Notes under the pieces: generated by a model | The model's database searches: none | Seen by the model: only the letters and a program-made list of their open reading frames with translations | Told to the model about the DNA's origin: nothing | Shown: positions 52,599 through 62,265 of the stretch, piece by piece | How positions within the stretch are numbered: the first letter of the stretch is position 1 | Layout: each line of letters begins with the position of its first letter | Translations under genes and position numbers: made by a program | NCBI RefSeq assembly: GCF_000718015.1 | Contig: NZ_JODY01000006.1 | Span: 62,001-126,000, forward strand | Source of the DNA: Streptomyces catenulae | GTDB lineage: Bacteria; Actinomycetota; Actinomycetes; Streptomycetales; Streptomycetaceae | DNA: 64,000 nt | Direction: 5' to 3'

Positions 52599-54098
52599 CT
52601 ACGCGGAGAACGGGGGCCGGTCGTCCGCCCACGGCGCCGCCGCCTCCAACTGGGCCGCCAACCGGAGCAGTACGTCCTCCCGCCCGTAGGCCGCGACGAG
52701 TTGGACGCCGATCGGCAGGCCCTCGGCGTTGCGGTACAGGGGCAGGGAGACGGCGGGCTGGCCGGTGACGTTGAATGGCAGGGTGCAGGCGATGCCCTCG
52801 GCGACGCCCGCCACCAGCTCCATCGGCTCCCGCGCGGTCGGCGCGAGACGGCCCAGCGGCAGCGGCGGTGTGGCGAGTGTCGGGGTGAGCAGCACATCGA
52901 CGTCGTTCTCCCAGAGCGCCGCCACCTCGCGCCCCCACCGCTGCCACATCTGGATGCCGGACAGCCACTGCGCGGCCGTCACCGAGCGGCCCGCCTCCGC
53001 GAGCGCCGCGTTCATCGGCTCCAGGTCACCGGGTTCGAGCGGGGTGCCGGTCCGCCGCGACCAGTACGCCACCTCCCAGGCGAGGATGGCGGCGAAGAGG
53101 TCCGGCAGCGCTTCGAAGAGGCCGGGGGAGTCCAGGGCGGGCGCCGCCTCCGGCGCGACCCGGTGGCCGAGCCCGTCGAGCAGCCGCGCGGTGTGCTCGA
53201 CCGCCGCCACACAGTCCGCATGGGCCGGTGCGCCCGCACCCGGCGGCACCGTACGGAACCCGATGCGCAGTGTGCCGGGGTCGGCGCCCACCTCCTCGCG
53301 GTAGGGGCGGGCCGGAGCGGGGGCGGTGTACGGGTCGCCGGTCGCCATCCCGGCGGTGGCGTCCAGCACCGCCGCGGTGTCGCGGACCGACCGGGTCAGG
53401 ACGTGCTCATGCGTCCCCGGCCCCCAGTACTCGCCGAACTCCGGCCCCAGCGACGTCCGGGCCCGGGTGGGCTTGAGGCCGACGAGACCGCAGGCGCTCG
53501 CCGGTATCCGGATCGAACCGGCCATGTCGTTGCCGTGCGCCACCGGGACCAGACCCGCGGCGACCGCCGCCGCCGAACCGCCGCTCGACCCGCCGGGGGA
53601 GCGGGTCAGGTCCCACGGGTTACGGGTCGGGCCGTAGGCCAGCGGTTCGGTGGTCACGCTGGTGGCCAGCTCCGGGAGGTTGGTACGGCCGCAGATGACG
53701 AACCCGGCGGCCCGGAACCGCCGGGTCAGCGTCGCGTCCTGCGGGGCGCGCCAGTCGCGGTCGCGCAGGGCGCGCATCCCGCTGTGGGCCGGGTCGCCCG
53801 CGGAGTGGCACAGCGCGTCCTTCAGGAGCAGCGGGACCCCGCGGAAGGGGCCGTCCGGCAGCGCCGCCGACGCCGCCGTGGCGCGGGCCTTCTCGAACAG
53901 CGGCGTGATCACCGCGTTGAGCTTGCCGTCGAGCCGTTCGATCCGGGCGATGGCCGCCTCGACCAGCTCCGTCGGCGACACCACACCCCGGCGGACCAGA
54001 TCGGCCTGCGCCGTCGCGTCCAGCCAGGCGAGTTCGTCGTCCGGTATCCGCGCGCCGCCCGGGGCCCGTCCGTCGCCGGGTGTCTGATGCTCCGTCAT
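52599..54098 (-). CDS. Amidase (amidase-signature family)
   Basis: 499 residues from the ATG at 54098 (GAGGAG upstream). The Ser-Ser-Lys triad is present: Lys in LLLKDALC (about 94), [13 protein letters not shown] (about 167-179) with the cis-Ser, and [10 protein letters not shown] (about 192-201) with the nucleophilic Ser. It hydrolyses a small-molecule amide in the cytoplasm; it lacks GatA context (no gatB or gatC), so a tRNA role is unlikely. Substrate unknown. It borders the AT-rich region before the NRPS cluster and reads away from it. Confidence 0.9.
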   Translation of the reverse strand: MTEHQTPGDGRAPGGARIPDDELAWLDATAQADLVRRGVVSPTELVEAAIARIERLDGKLNAVITPLFEKARATAASAALPDGPFRGVPLLLKDALCHSAGDPAHSGMRALRDRDWRAPQDATLTRRFRAAGFVICGRTNLPELATSVTTEPLAYGPTRNPWDLTRSPGGSSGGSAAAVAAGLVPVAHGNDMAGSIRIPASACGLVGLKPTRARTSLGPEFGEYWGPGTHEHVLTRSVRDTAAVLDATAGMATGDPYTAPAPARPYREEVGADPGTLRIGFRTVPPGAGAPAHADCVAAVEHTARLLDGLGHRVAPEAAPALDSPGLFEALPDLFAAILAWEVAYWSRRTGTPLEPGDLEPMNAALAEAGRSVTAAQWLSGIQMWQRWGREVAALWENDVDVLLTPTLATPPLPLGRLAPTAREPMELVAGVAEGIACTLPFNVTGQPAVSLPLYRNAEGLPIGVQLVAAYGREDVLLRLAAQLEAAAPWADDRPPFSA

Positions 54099-54982
54099 CT
54101 CTGCCTCTTCTCCTCGCGGTTGTGCCACAGCCCACCGTAGGGACGTGGTGGGGGTGTCCGTCGCGCCGGGCGCGCACGGAGGTGCGCCCGTGGTGTGCCT
54201 CCGCGCCGCTGGATTTGCCGTGGTGCCGAAGAGGGATTTCCGGGGCCCGGGGAAAGCGAGTGCATTCCGGTGTGCGCGGTGATCCGTGTGCCGAATGGGG
54301 CGGGCGAAGGGAATTCCCGGCGGGGAATATAAAAATATTCTCGGAGCGCCCCGGAGGGTCGTCCGCCGGATTGTGGCGGGCCATTACCGGCGCCAGGGTA
54401 ATTCTTTATCCACGGCGCGTGGCGCGCCGGTCGATTCGCGCCAATCGAGGGCGCCGCCCCAGTCTTGAAGGTGTGTCACCTCTCCCGGCGGATTGCCTCG
54501 TTCGCCCCTGTTTGTACGGGAGAAAGCCGCCCGGTAAGTAGCATTTACATGCTTTATGTGTGGGTGTGGTGAAGGCTTGGGTCCGGGTCGCGCCGCCTCG
54601 GGGACGGACGGGATATCCGCAGGTGACGGCGGCGCCGCAGAGAAATGCGCCGGACGCGGAGCCGGGGCGCCTCCGGCGCGCCGTCGCTCCTTCCGCCGCG
54701 GTGCGGCCGATTGTTTTTGTGGCCTGCACCCGGCTGGTTCGAGGGAGAGGGCAGTTCTACGTTCTTCAACGATCCCTTCGGTGGGAACGGGAAATGGGGG
54801 AGCTGTGCGGAAGAAAAGCGCGGTACACGGCAGGCGCCGGAGGTGGCCTTCCGGATTCCCCGGGCACCGGCACACGCCGATGAGCCCCCGGGCGCGCACC
54901 CCCTGATCCGTCACCGCCCCTCCGTACCGCATCACCACCGCATCCCGCCCGCGTACGGGCACGACGCGTCCAAGGAGTTCAC
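54099..54982. other. Long, relatively AT-rich upstream region of the NRPS cluster
   Basis: About 880 bases without a supported gene; the frames present have no RBS and no domains. It contains the AT-rich palindrome at 54325-54340, a TTTATCC-type stretch near 54402, a small inverted repeat AGCAT-TTAC-ATGCT (54540-54553) and a GTTTTTGTGG stretch near 54713. It probably holds promoters and operators of the cluster and may include a long 5' leader. Confidence 0.5.
54325..54340. promoter_or_regulatory. AT-rich operator-like palindrome
   Basis: GAATAT-AAAA-ATATTC, a perfect inverted repeat. Sixteen bases with only two G or C are very unusual in this genome, and it lies upstream of the NRPS cluster. 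Confidence 0.4.
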
Positions 54983-57625
54983 GTGGGGAGAGAAGAACCG
55001 ACCGGAACCCCGTCCGGCCACCCCGCCGATGCCGCACCGGCCACCACCGCCGCCACGGACGGGACCGAGCCACCGGCCACCGGCGATGCCGCACCACCCG
55101 CCACCCCGGACGCCGCCGATCCGGCGCCCGCCCTGGAGACCGCGCTCGCCGCCGTCCTCGCCGCCGTCCTGGACACCGAACACGTCCCGACCGACGGCAA
55201 CTTCTTCGACGACCTCGGGGCCGACTCCCTGGTGATGGCGCACTTCTGCGCCCGCGTCAGGAAACACCCGGAGCTGCCCGCGGTCTCGATGAAGGACATC
55301 TACCGGCACCCGACCGTCGCCGCCCTCGCCGCCGCCGCCCGCGCCGACGCCGCCCCCGCCGACACGGAGCCCCCGGCCACCGCCGAGGAGCCCGCCGCCC
55401 CGCCGCCCGCCCACCGCACCGCCCGCTACCTCGCTTGCGGCGCCGCGCAGCTCGCCTTCTTCCTCGGCTACTCCTGCCTCATCGCCTTCGCCACCACCCG
55501 CGGCTACTCCTGGGTCTCCCGCGCCGCGTCACTCCCGTCGCTCTACGGCCGGGCGGTCCTCTTCGGCAGCGCCGAGTTCACCGGTCTCTGCGCCTTCCCG
55601 GTGCTGGTCAAATGGCTGCTCATCGGGAGGTGGACGGCGCGGGAGTTCCCCCTCTGGGGCCTGACCTATCTGCGCCTGTGGATCGTGAAGGTGCTGGTGC
55701 ACGCCAACCCCGTGGTGCTCTTCGTCGGCAGCCCGCTCTACCCGCTCTACCTGCGGGCCCTCGGCGCGAAGATCGGCCGGCACGTCACCATCCTGTCCCG
55801 CACCGTCCCCGTCTGCACCGACCTGCTCACCATCGGCTCCGGCTCCGTCATCCGTAAGGACGCCTTCTTCCTCTGCTACCGGGCCCACGCCGGACGCATC
55901 CGCACCGGCCCCGTCACCCTCGGCCGGGACACCTTCGTCGGCGAACGCACCGTCCTGGACATCGACAGCTCCATGGGCGACGGCGCCCAACTCGGCCACA
56001 CCTCCACCCTCCGGCGCGGCGACACCGTCCCCGCGGGCGCCCGCTGGCACGGCTCCCCGGCCCGCCCCACCGACGTCACCTACGCACGCGTCGCCCCGCA
56101 GCGCTGCGGCACACTGCGGCGGGCCGTCTTCGGCGCCGCGGACCTCGCCAAGACCCTCCTCCTGACCATCCCGCTCACCCTCGCCCTGCTCTCCCTGGTC
56201 TGGAACGGCCTCCCGGTGCTCGGCGGCCACGGCGACCTCGACGAACAGCCCCTGACCTCGGCCGTCTTCCACCTCAACGCCCTGCTGCTGTCCCTGACGC
56301 TCTTCTTCGGCGCCGTCACCCTCGGACTGGGCGTGCTCTTCACCGTCCCCCGCCTGCTGCGCCGGACGATCGAACCGGACAAGGTCTATCCGCTGTACGG
56401 CCTGCGCTACAGCACCCACCGCACCATCGCCCGCCTGACCAACCTCAAGTTCTTCATCCAACTCTTCGGCGACAGCAGCTACATCGTCCCCTACCTGCAA
56501 GGCATCGGGTACGACCTCTCCCGTGTCGAACAGACCGGCTCCAACTTCGGCTGCTTCATCCAGCACGACTCGCCGTTCCTCACCACCGTCGGCAGCGGCA
56601 CGATGATCGCCGACGGACTCTCGCTCCTGAACGCCGAGTTCTCCGCCTCGTCCTTCCGCGTCCGCCGCACCACGATCGGCCGCCGCAACTTCCTCGGCAA
56701 CCTCATCGCCTACCCGGCAGGCGGCCGCACCGGCGACAACTGCCTCCTGGCGACGAAGGTGATGATCCCGCTCGACGGCGAGGTCCGCACCGGCGTGGGT
56801 CTCCTCGGCTCGCCCAGCTTCGAGATCCCGCGCACCGTCGAACGCGACGCCCGCTTCGACCATCTGCGCACCGGCGACACCCTCCGCGACCGCCTCCGGA
56901 AGAAGAACCGCTACAACCTCCGCACCATCGCCCTCTTCCTGCTCATCCGCTGGGCGCACTTCCACGGCATCGTCCTGCTGAGCCTGATCACCACCGGGGA
57001 CGACGACACCCTCGGCACCCTGCTGGAAGCCGGATTCCTGGTCGGCGCCATGACGTACACCGCCGTCTACTACGCCCTCGTCGAACGCCTCCTGATCCGC
57101 TTCCGCCCCCTGCAACCCCAGGTGTGCTCCATCTACGAACGGGACTTCTGGCACCAGGAACGCGTCTGGAAGGTGCCCGAGACCCACTTCAACGCCTTCA
57201 ACGGCACGCCCTTCAAGAGCCTGCTGTGGCGGCTGCTCGGCGTCCGGATGGGCCGCCGGGTCTTCGACGACGGCTGCATCCTCACCGAACGCACCCTGAC
57301 CGCCATCGGCGACGACTGCACCCTGAACGCCGGGAGCAAGATCCAGTGCCACTCCCAGGAGGACGGCACCTTCAAGTCCGCCCACAGCACCCTCGCCGCC
57401 GACTGCACCCTCGGCGTCGGCGCCCTCGTCCACTACGGCGTGACGATGGGCCGCGGCGCGGTACTCGGCGCCGACTCCTTCCTGATGAAGGGCGAGGACG
57501 TCCCCGCACACGCCCACTGGGCCGGCAACCCCGCAGCCCCCGCGGACCCCGGTCGACGGCCCGCCCCGGTGCCGCCCCGGCCCCGCGTGCCCGGCACCAC
57601 CGCCCCGGAGCACACCCCGCGCTGA
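54983..57625 (+). CDS. Pls/PosA-like membrane protein with carrier domain but no adenylation domain
   Basis: 880 residues from the GTG at 54983 (AAGGAG upstream). Residues about 48-120 are a peptidyl-carrier domain; Ser82 in DDLGADSLVMAHF is the phosphopantetheine site. Then come six membrane segments in three pairs (about 148-220, 385-460, 645-710), alternating with three soluble domains rich in hexapeptide/beta-helix sequence (GAKIGRHVTILS, IGRRNFLGNLIA, IGDDCTLNAGSK). This is the C-terminal architecture of epsilon-poly-lysine synthetase Pls and PosA, where the tandem domains join amino-acid units on the carrier. Those enzymes begin with an A domain; here it is missing. The next gene supplies a separate A-T. 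Confidence 0.85.
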   Translation: MGREEPTGTPSGHPADAAPATTAATDGTEPPATGDAAPPATPDAADPAPALETALAAVLAAVLDTEHVPTDGNFFDDLGADSLVMAHFCARVRKHPELPAVSMKDIYRHPTVAALAAAARADAAPADTEPPATAEEPAAPPPAHRTARYLACGAAQLAFFLGYSCLIAFATTRGYSWVSRAASLPSLYGRAVLFGSAEFTGLCAFPVLVKWLLIGRWTAREFPLWGLTYLRLWIVKVLVHANPVVLFVGSPLYPLYLRALGAKIGRHVTILSRTVPVCTDLLTIGSGSVIRKDAFFLCYRAHAGRIRTGPVTLGRDTFVGERTVLDIDSSMGDGAQLGHTSTLRRGDTVPAGARWHGSPARPTDVTYARVAPQRCGTLRRAVFGAADLAKTLLLTIPLTLALLSLVWNGLPVLGGHGDLDEQPLTSAVFHLNALLLSLTLFFGAVTLGLGVLFTVPRLLRRTIEPDKVYPLYGLRYSTHRTIARLTNLKFFIQLFGDSSYIVPYLQGIGYDLSRVEQTGSNFGCFIQHDSPFLTTVGSGTMIADGLSLLNAEFSASSFRVRRTTIGRRNFLGNLIAYPAGGRTGDNCLLATKVMIPLDGEVRTGVGLLGSPSFEIPRTVERDARFDHLRTGDTLRDRLRKKNRYNLRTIALFLLIRWAHFHGIVLLSLITTGDDDTLGTLLEAGFLVGAMTYTAVYYALVERLLIRFRPLQPQVCSIYERDFWHQERVWKVPETHFNAFNGTPFKSLLWRLLGVRMGRRVFDDGCILTERTLTAIGDDCTLNAGSKIQCHSQEDGTFKSAHSTLAADCTLGVGALVHYGVTMGRGAVLGADSFLMKGEDVPAHAHWAGNPAAPADPGRRPAPVPPRPRVPGTTAPEHTPR

Positions 57626-57697
57626 CCCCGGCGGCCGCACCCACCACCCGCCGCCGCGGCCCCGCCGCGCCCATCGATCCAGCAGGAAGGGTTCCTG

Positions 57698-60600
57698 ATG
57701 ATTCAGCCGACCGACCACGACCGGGAGTACTGGCGCACCGTCCTGACCGACGCCGGATTCACCGCCGTCCCCCGCTGGGCCCCCGCCCCCGTGCCCGGCA
57801 TCGCCACCCATGAACTCGCCCTCCCCGGCGAGCTGATGGACCGCCTCGACCGCTGGGGCGGCGAGCACGGCGTCCCCCGGGAGGCGATCCTGCTCGCCGC
57901 CCACACCCGGGTGCTCGCCGCGCTCTCCGGGGAACGGCAGGTCACCACCGGCTGCACCACCGCCGCCACCGGCCCCGCCCTGCCCTGCCGCCTCGCCGCC
58001 ACCCCCGTCACCTGGCGCGAACTGGCCCAGGAGGCCGCCCGCGTCCTCACCGACCTCGCCGCCCACCGCCACTGCGCCGTGCCCCGCCTCGCCGCCGAAC
58101 TCGGCCTCGACACCGTCCTCTTCGAGGCCGAACTCGACCCGTACGGCCACGGCGGCGACCCGCTCGGCACCAGCGTGCTGCGGCTGTCGGTGACCCGCCA
58201 CGGCACCGGCGCCCGGCTGCGGACCCGCCACCGCACCGACGCCCTCGACACCGAGAGCGCCGCCCGGATCGCCGGATACCACCGCACCGCCCTCACCCAC
58301 TTCGCCGCCGACCCCGACGCCCCCTACGGACGCCTCGGCCTCCTCTCCGACGCCGAACGCCGCTTCCAGCTCGACGGGTTGGCCGGGCCGCACCGCCCGC
58401 TGCCCGACCGCCGCTTCCACGAACTCTTCGAGGAACGCGTCCGCGCCCACCCGGACGCCGTCGCCGCCGTCCTCGGCGATCGGTCCCTCACCTACCGGGA
58501 ACTCAACGACCGCGCCAACCGCCTCGGCCACGCCCTCCTGGCCGAGGGCCTGACCCGGGAGGGCGTCGTCGCCGTCGTCAGCGAACGCTCCCTCGACTGG
58601 ATGGCCGCCGTCCTCGCCGTGTTCAAGGCGGGCGGCGTCTATCTGCCCGTCGAACCGCACTTCCCGCCCGACCGCATCGCCGCCATGCTCACCCGCGCCG
58701 GATGCGCCCTCGCCCTGACCGAACCCGGCAGCACCACCACCCTGGACCAGGCCCTCGCCGCCCTCCCCGCGGTCCGCACCCTCGGCATCGACACCGCCCT
58801 CGCCGCCGGTCACCCCACCGGGAACCCGGGCGTACGGGTCGCCGCCGACCAACTCGCGTACCTCTACTTCACCAGCGGCTCCACCGGCGAACCCAAGGGC
58901 GCGATGTGCGAACACGCCGGGTTCCTGAACCATCTCCACGCCAAGATCGCCGACCTGGGCATCGCCGAGGGCCACACCGTCGCCCAGACCGCACCCCAGT
59001 GCTTCGACATCTCCCTGTGGCAACTGGTCGCCGCCCTCCTGGTCGGTGGCCGCACCCACCTGGTCGCACAGCGGGTCGTCCTGGACGTGGAACGCTTCGT
59101 CGACACCCTCGCCACCGCCCGCATCACCGTCCTCCAGGTCGTCCCGTCCTACCTCGAAGCCGTCCTCACCCACCTGGAACGCACCCCCCGCGCGCTCCCG
59201 GACCTCCGCTGCGTCTCGGTCACCGGCGAGGCGCTGAAGAAGCCGCTGGTCCAGCGCTGGTTCGCGGCCCTCCCCGGCATCCGCCTCGTCAACGCCTACG
59301 GGCTGACGGAGACCTCCGACGACACCAACCACGAGGTCATGGACCGCGCCCCCGACGGCGACCGGATCCCGCTCGGCCCCTGCGTCCCCAACGCCCGTGT
59401 CTACGTCACCGACGACCACCTGGAGCCGGTCCCGCTCGGCGCCCCCGGCCAGATCGTCTTCTCCGGCGTCTGCGTCGGCCGCGGCTACGTCAACGACCCC
59501 GAACGCACCCGGCAGGTCTTCGGCGACGACCCGCACCGCCCCGGCGAACGGCTCTACCAGGGCGGCGACATCGGCCGCTGGCTGCCGGGCGGCAAGCTGG
59601 AGTTCCTCGGCCGCCGCGACGCCCAGGTGAAGATCCGCGGCTTCCGGATCGAGATCGGCGAGATCGAGAACGCGCTGCTGCGGGTGGACGGCGTCCGCGA
59701 CGGCGCCGTCGTGGTGAGCGGCGAGGGCCACGGCAAACACCTGGTGGCCTTCTACAGCGGCCCGGGCCCCCTGGAGACCACCGTGCTGCGGGCCCGCCTG
59801 GGGGAGTCGCTGCCCGCCTACATGGTGCCGACCGCCTTCCACTGGCACGCCCGGCTGCCGCTCACCGGCAACGGCAAGATCGACAAGCGGACGCTCGCCG
59901 GGTTCGCCGCCCGCCCCGCCCCGCCGGAGGAGCACCACCGACCCCTGCGGACCGCGGCCGAACGGCGCCTGGCCCGGGCCTGGTCCGAGGTGCTCGGCGT
60001 CCCGGAGGTCACCGTCGGGCGGGACGACCACTTCTTCGACCGCGGCGGCACCTCGCTGGCGGCGGTCAAACTCGTCATCGCTCTCGACCGGGCCGTCTCC
60101 CTCAAGGACCTGACCCGCCGCCCCGTCCTCACCGATCTGGCCGCCCTGCTCGACGACGGCCGGGCACCGGAACCGGGTCTCCTGCAGACCCTCGCCGAAC
60201 CGGCGGACGCGCCCCGCGGCCATCTGGTGGCCTTCCCCGGCGCGGGCGGCAACGCGCTCGGCTTCCTGCCGCTGGCCGAGGCGCTGCGGTCGGCCGGGTA
60301 CGCCGCCCACGCCGTCGAACTGCCCGGCCACGATCCGGCCGACCGCACCCCGCTCGCCCCGCTGGAACGGGTCGCCGAGGCCACCGCCGACGAGATCGCC
60401 CGCCGCGGTCTGACCGGCGTCGTCCTGTGGGGCCACTCCGCCGGTGCCGCCCTCGCCGTCGCCACCGCCCGCCTCCTCCAGGACCGCGGCACCCCCGCCC
60501 GCCATGTCTTCATCGGCGCCCGCCTGCTGGCCGAGGCCGCCGAGGCGACGACCGCACCGGGCGACACGGCGGAAGGGCGTACGGCCCCCGGCGCGACGGA

Positions 60601-61147
60601 GGAGGCACAGCCGCCGTCCGGAACCACCGGCCCCGCGGCGGGAGCCACGGTCACCACCGGCCCTGCGGCCGACGGCGGGACGCACCCGGCCGCCGTCCGG
60701 ATCACCGAGGGCGGCACCCGCCTCACCGCCGTCCGCACCGGCGGCCGGACGGGCACGGTGACGGCCCCGCCCGCACCCCGGACCGCCGACACCGGGGCCG
60801 CCACCCCGCCCGCCCCCGGTGACGTCCCCGCACCCGCCGCCCCCGAGGACGTCCACGCCGCGCGCGCCGCGGCCCACCGGCACGACAGCGCGGTGGCCCA
60901 CCGCTACCTCGCCGCCGCACTGGACGAGGACGCACCGCCCGTCCGGCTCACCGCGCCGCTCACCCTGGTGCTCGCCGACGACGACCCGCTCACCCGCACC
61001 ACCGGCCTGCCGCACCACGCCTGGGGCCGCCTCGCCGCCGACGTCACCCTGTACCGGCTGCCCGACGGCGGCCACCACTTCCACCACACCCGCCCCGCCG
61101 AGACCGCCCGGGCGGTGCTCGACGCCGTCACCGCGCCCCCGGCCTGA
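57698..61147 (+). CDS. Nonribosomal peptide synthetase, partial C-A-T-TE
   Basis: 1149 residues; AGGAAGG precedes the ATG. Residues 1-225 resemble only the second half of a condensation domain, without HHxxxDG, so they are probably structural. The A domain (about 240-735) has YFTSGSTGEPKGAM, CFDISLWQ, NAYGLTETSDD, the GDIGRWLP and RDAQVKIRGFRIE motifs, and Lys in TGNGKIDK. By alignment its specificity residues read D-I-W-Q-S-T-A-D-D; I do not recognise a matching substrate. A carrier domain follows (GGTSL, Ser about 787), then a thioesterase with GHSAG (about 912), Asp in ADDDP and His in GGHHFHH. The thioesterase is interrupted by about 110 residues of Ala/Thr/Pro/Gly-rich sequence. Confidence 0.9.
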   Translation: MIQPTDHDREYWRTVLTDAGFTAVPRWAPAPVPGIATHELALPGELMDRLDRWGGEHGVPREAILLAAHTRVLAALSGERQVTTGCTTAATGPALPCRLAATPVTWRELAQEAARVLTDLAAHRHCAVPRLAAELGLDTVLFEAELDPYGHGGDPLGTSVLRLSVTRHGTGARLRTRHRTDALDTESAARIAGYHRTALTHFAADPDAPYGRLGLLSDAERRFQLDGLAGPHRPLPDRRFHELFEERVRAHPDAVAAVLGDRSLTYRELNDRANRLGHALLAEGLTREGVVAVVSERSLDWMAAVLAVFKAGGVYLPVEPHFPPDRIAAMLTRAGCALALTEPGSTTTLDQALAALPAVRTLGIDTALAAGHPTGNPGVRVAADQLAYLYFTSGSTGEPKGAMCEHAGFLNHLHAKIADLGIAEGHTVAQTAPQCFDISLWQLVAALLVGGRTHLVAQRVVLDVERFVDTLATARITVLQVVPSYLEAVLTHLERTPRALPDLRCVSVTGEALKKPLVQRWFAALPGIRLVNAYGLTETSDDTNHEVMDRAPDGDRIPLGPCVPNARVYVTDDHLEPVPLGAPGQIVFSGVCVGRGYVNDPERTRQVFGDDPHRPGERLYQGGDIGRWLPGGKLEFLGRRDAQVKIRGFRIEIGEIENALLRVDGVRDGAVVVSGEGHGKHLVAFYSGPGPLETTVLRARLGESLPAYMVPTAFHWHARLPLTGNGKIDKRTLAGFAARPAPPEEHHRPLRTAAERRLARAWSEVLGVPEVTVGRDDHFFDRGGTSLAAVKLVIALDRAVSLKDLTRRPVLTDLAALLDDGRAPEPGLLQTLAEPADAPRGHLVAFPGAGGNALGFLPLAEALRSAGYAAHAVELPGHDPADRTPLAPLERVAEATADEIARRGLTGVVLWGHSAGAALAVATARLLQDRGTPARHVFIGARLLAEAAEATTAPGDTAEGRTAPGATEEAQPPSGTTGPAAGATVTTGPAADGGTHPAAVRITEGGTRLTAVRTGGRTGTVTAPPAPRTADTGAATPPAPGDVPAPAAPEDVHAARAAAHRHDSAVAHRYLAAALDEDAPPVRLTAPLTLVLADDDPLTRTTGLPHHAWGRLAADVTLYRLPDGGHHFHHTRPAETARAVLDAVTAPPA

Positions 61148-61260
61148 CCCCGCACCCACCACCCGGCCACCGGCCCGGCTCACCGGCCCGTGGTCCGCCG
61201 ACCCACCGACCCGCCGAGCGATCCGCCCGCCCCGAGCACTCCGTCACGGAAAGAGGCCCC

Positions 61261-62265
61261 ATGGCATCGCCCCCCTCACCACCCCTGCCCGTCCCGCTCC
61301 TCCGGGCCGGCCGACCACCCGTCCTCCCCGTGGAGCCGGGCGGCGACCCGGCACACTGGACGGCCCGGCACCGGGACGCCCTGCGCGCCCTCGTCACCGA
61401 ACACGGCGCCCTCCTCGTCCGCGGCCTCGGGCTGCGCGACGCCGCCGGGACCGCCGAGGTCTTCGCCGCCCTCTCCGACGACCTGATGGCCGAGACGGAG
61501 AGCTTCGCCCCCCGCCAGACCCGCGCCACCGGCACGTACACCACCACCCCGTGGCCCGCCAACCAACAGATGTGCCCGCACCACGAGCTGAGCTACGCCA
61601 CGGAGTTCCCCGGCCTGATGCTCTTCGCCTGCCTGACGGAGCCCGACGACGGCGGGGAGACGGTGGTGGCCGACGCGTCCGCCGTCCTCGACGCGCTGCC
61701 CCGGCGGCTGGTCCGGCGGTTCACCCGGCAGGGCTGGCTGCTGACCCGCACCTACAACGACGAGATCGGCGCCTCCGTCGCCGAGGCGTTCGGCACCGAC
61801 GACCGCGCCGCCGTCGAACAGCACTGCCGCACCCACGCCATCGCCTACCGCTGGCAGCCCGACGGCACCCTCTGCACCCGCCAGCGCCGCAGCGCCGTCG
61901 TCCGCCATCCGCTCACCGGCCGCCGCTGCTGGTTCAATCAGGTCGCCTTCCTGAACGAATGGACGCTCGCCCCCGACATCCGCGAGTACCTGGTGGACAG
62001 CTACGGCCCCGACGGACTGCCGTTCAACACCCGCTACGGCAACGGCGACCCCCTCGAACCGGAGACCGTGGAGCTGCTCAACGGCGTCTACCAGGCGCTC
62101 ACCCGCCGCACCCCGTGGCGCTCCGGGGATCTGCTGCTCGTCGACAACGTCCGCACCGCGCACGGCCGGGAACCGTTCCACGGCCGCCGCGACATCCTGG
62201 TCGCCCTCGCCGACCGGGTGTCCCTGACCGACTGCTCGCCCACCATCGAGGTGACCGCCGCATGA
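61261..62265 (+). CDS. TauD/TfdA-type Fe(II)/2-oxoglutarate dioxygenase
   Basis: 334 residues; GGAAAGAGG precedes the ATG. Metal ligands are probably His and Glu in CPHHELSYATEFPG (about 104-117) and His in RTAHGREPFHGRRD (about 296-309), with the Arg that binds 2-oxoglutarate in the last segment. It resembles SyrP-like NRPS-associated hydroxylases that act on a carrier-bound or free amino acid. It lies between the NRPS and the diaminopropionate genes and overlaps sbnB by ATGA, so a hydroxylated diaminopropionate or similar residue is a reasonable inference. Confidence 0.87.
   Translation: MASPPSPPLPVPLLRAGRPPVLPVEPGGDPAHWTARHRDALRALVTEHGALLVRGLGLRDAAGTAEVFAALSDDLMAETESFAPRQTRATGTYTTTPWPANQQMCPHHELSYATEFPGLMLFACLTEPDDGGETVVADASAVLDALPRRLVRRFTRQGWLLTRTYNDEIGASVAEAFGTDDRAAVEQHCRTHAIAYRWQPDGTLCTRQRRSAVVRHPLTGRRCWFNQVAFLNEWTLAPDIREYLVDSYGPDGLPFNTRYGNGDPLEPETVELLNGVYQALTRRTPWRSGDLLLVDNVRTAHGREPFHGRRDILVALADRVSLTDCSPTIEVTAA

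Noticed and set aside
54983..57625. Plain hexapeptide acetyltransferase interpretation of the 880-residue protein
   Set aside because: The carrier domain with DSL serine, six membrane segments and three tandem domains fit the Pls/PosA terminal architecture much better than a simple LbH transferase.
55529..61183. Minus-strand open frame of 1884 codons opposite the NRPS and Pls-like genes
   Set aside because: Gly/Val/Glu-rich antisense reading typical of high-GC DNA; no RBS, no domains, and the plus-strand genes are fully supported.
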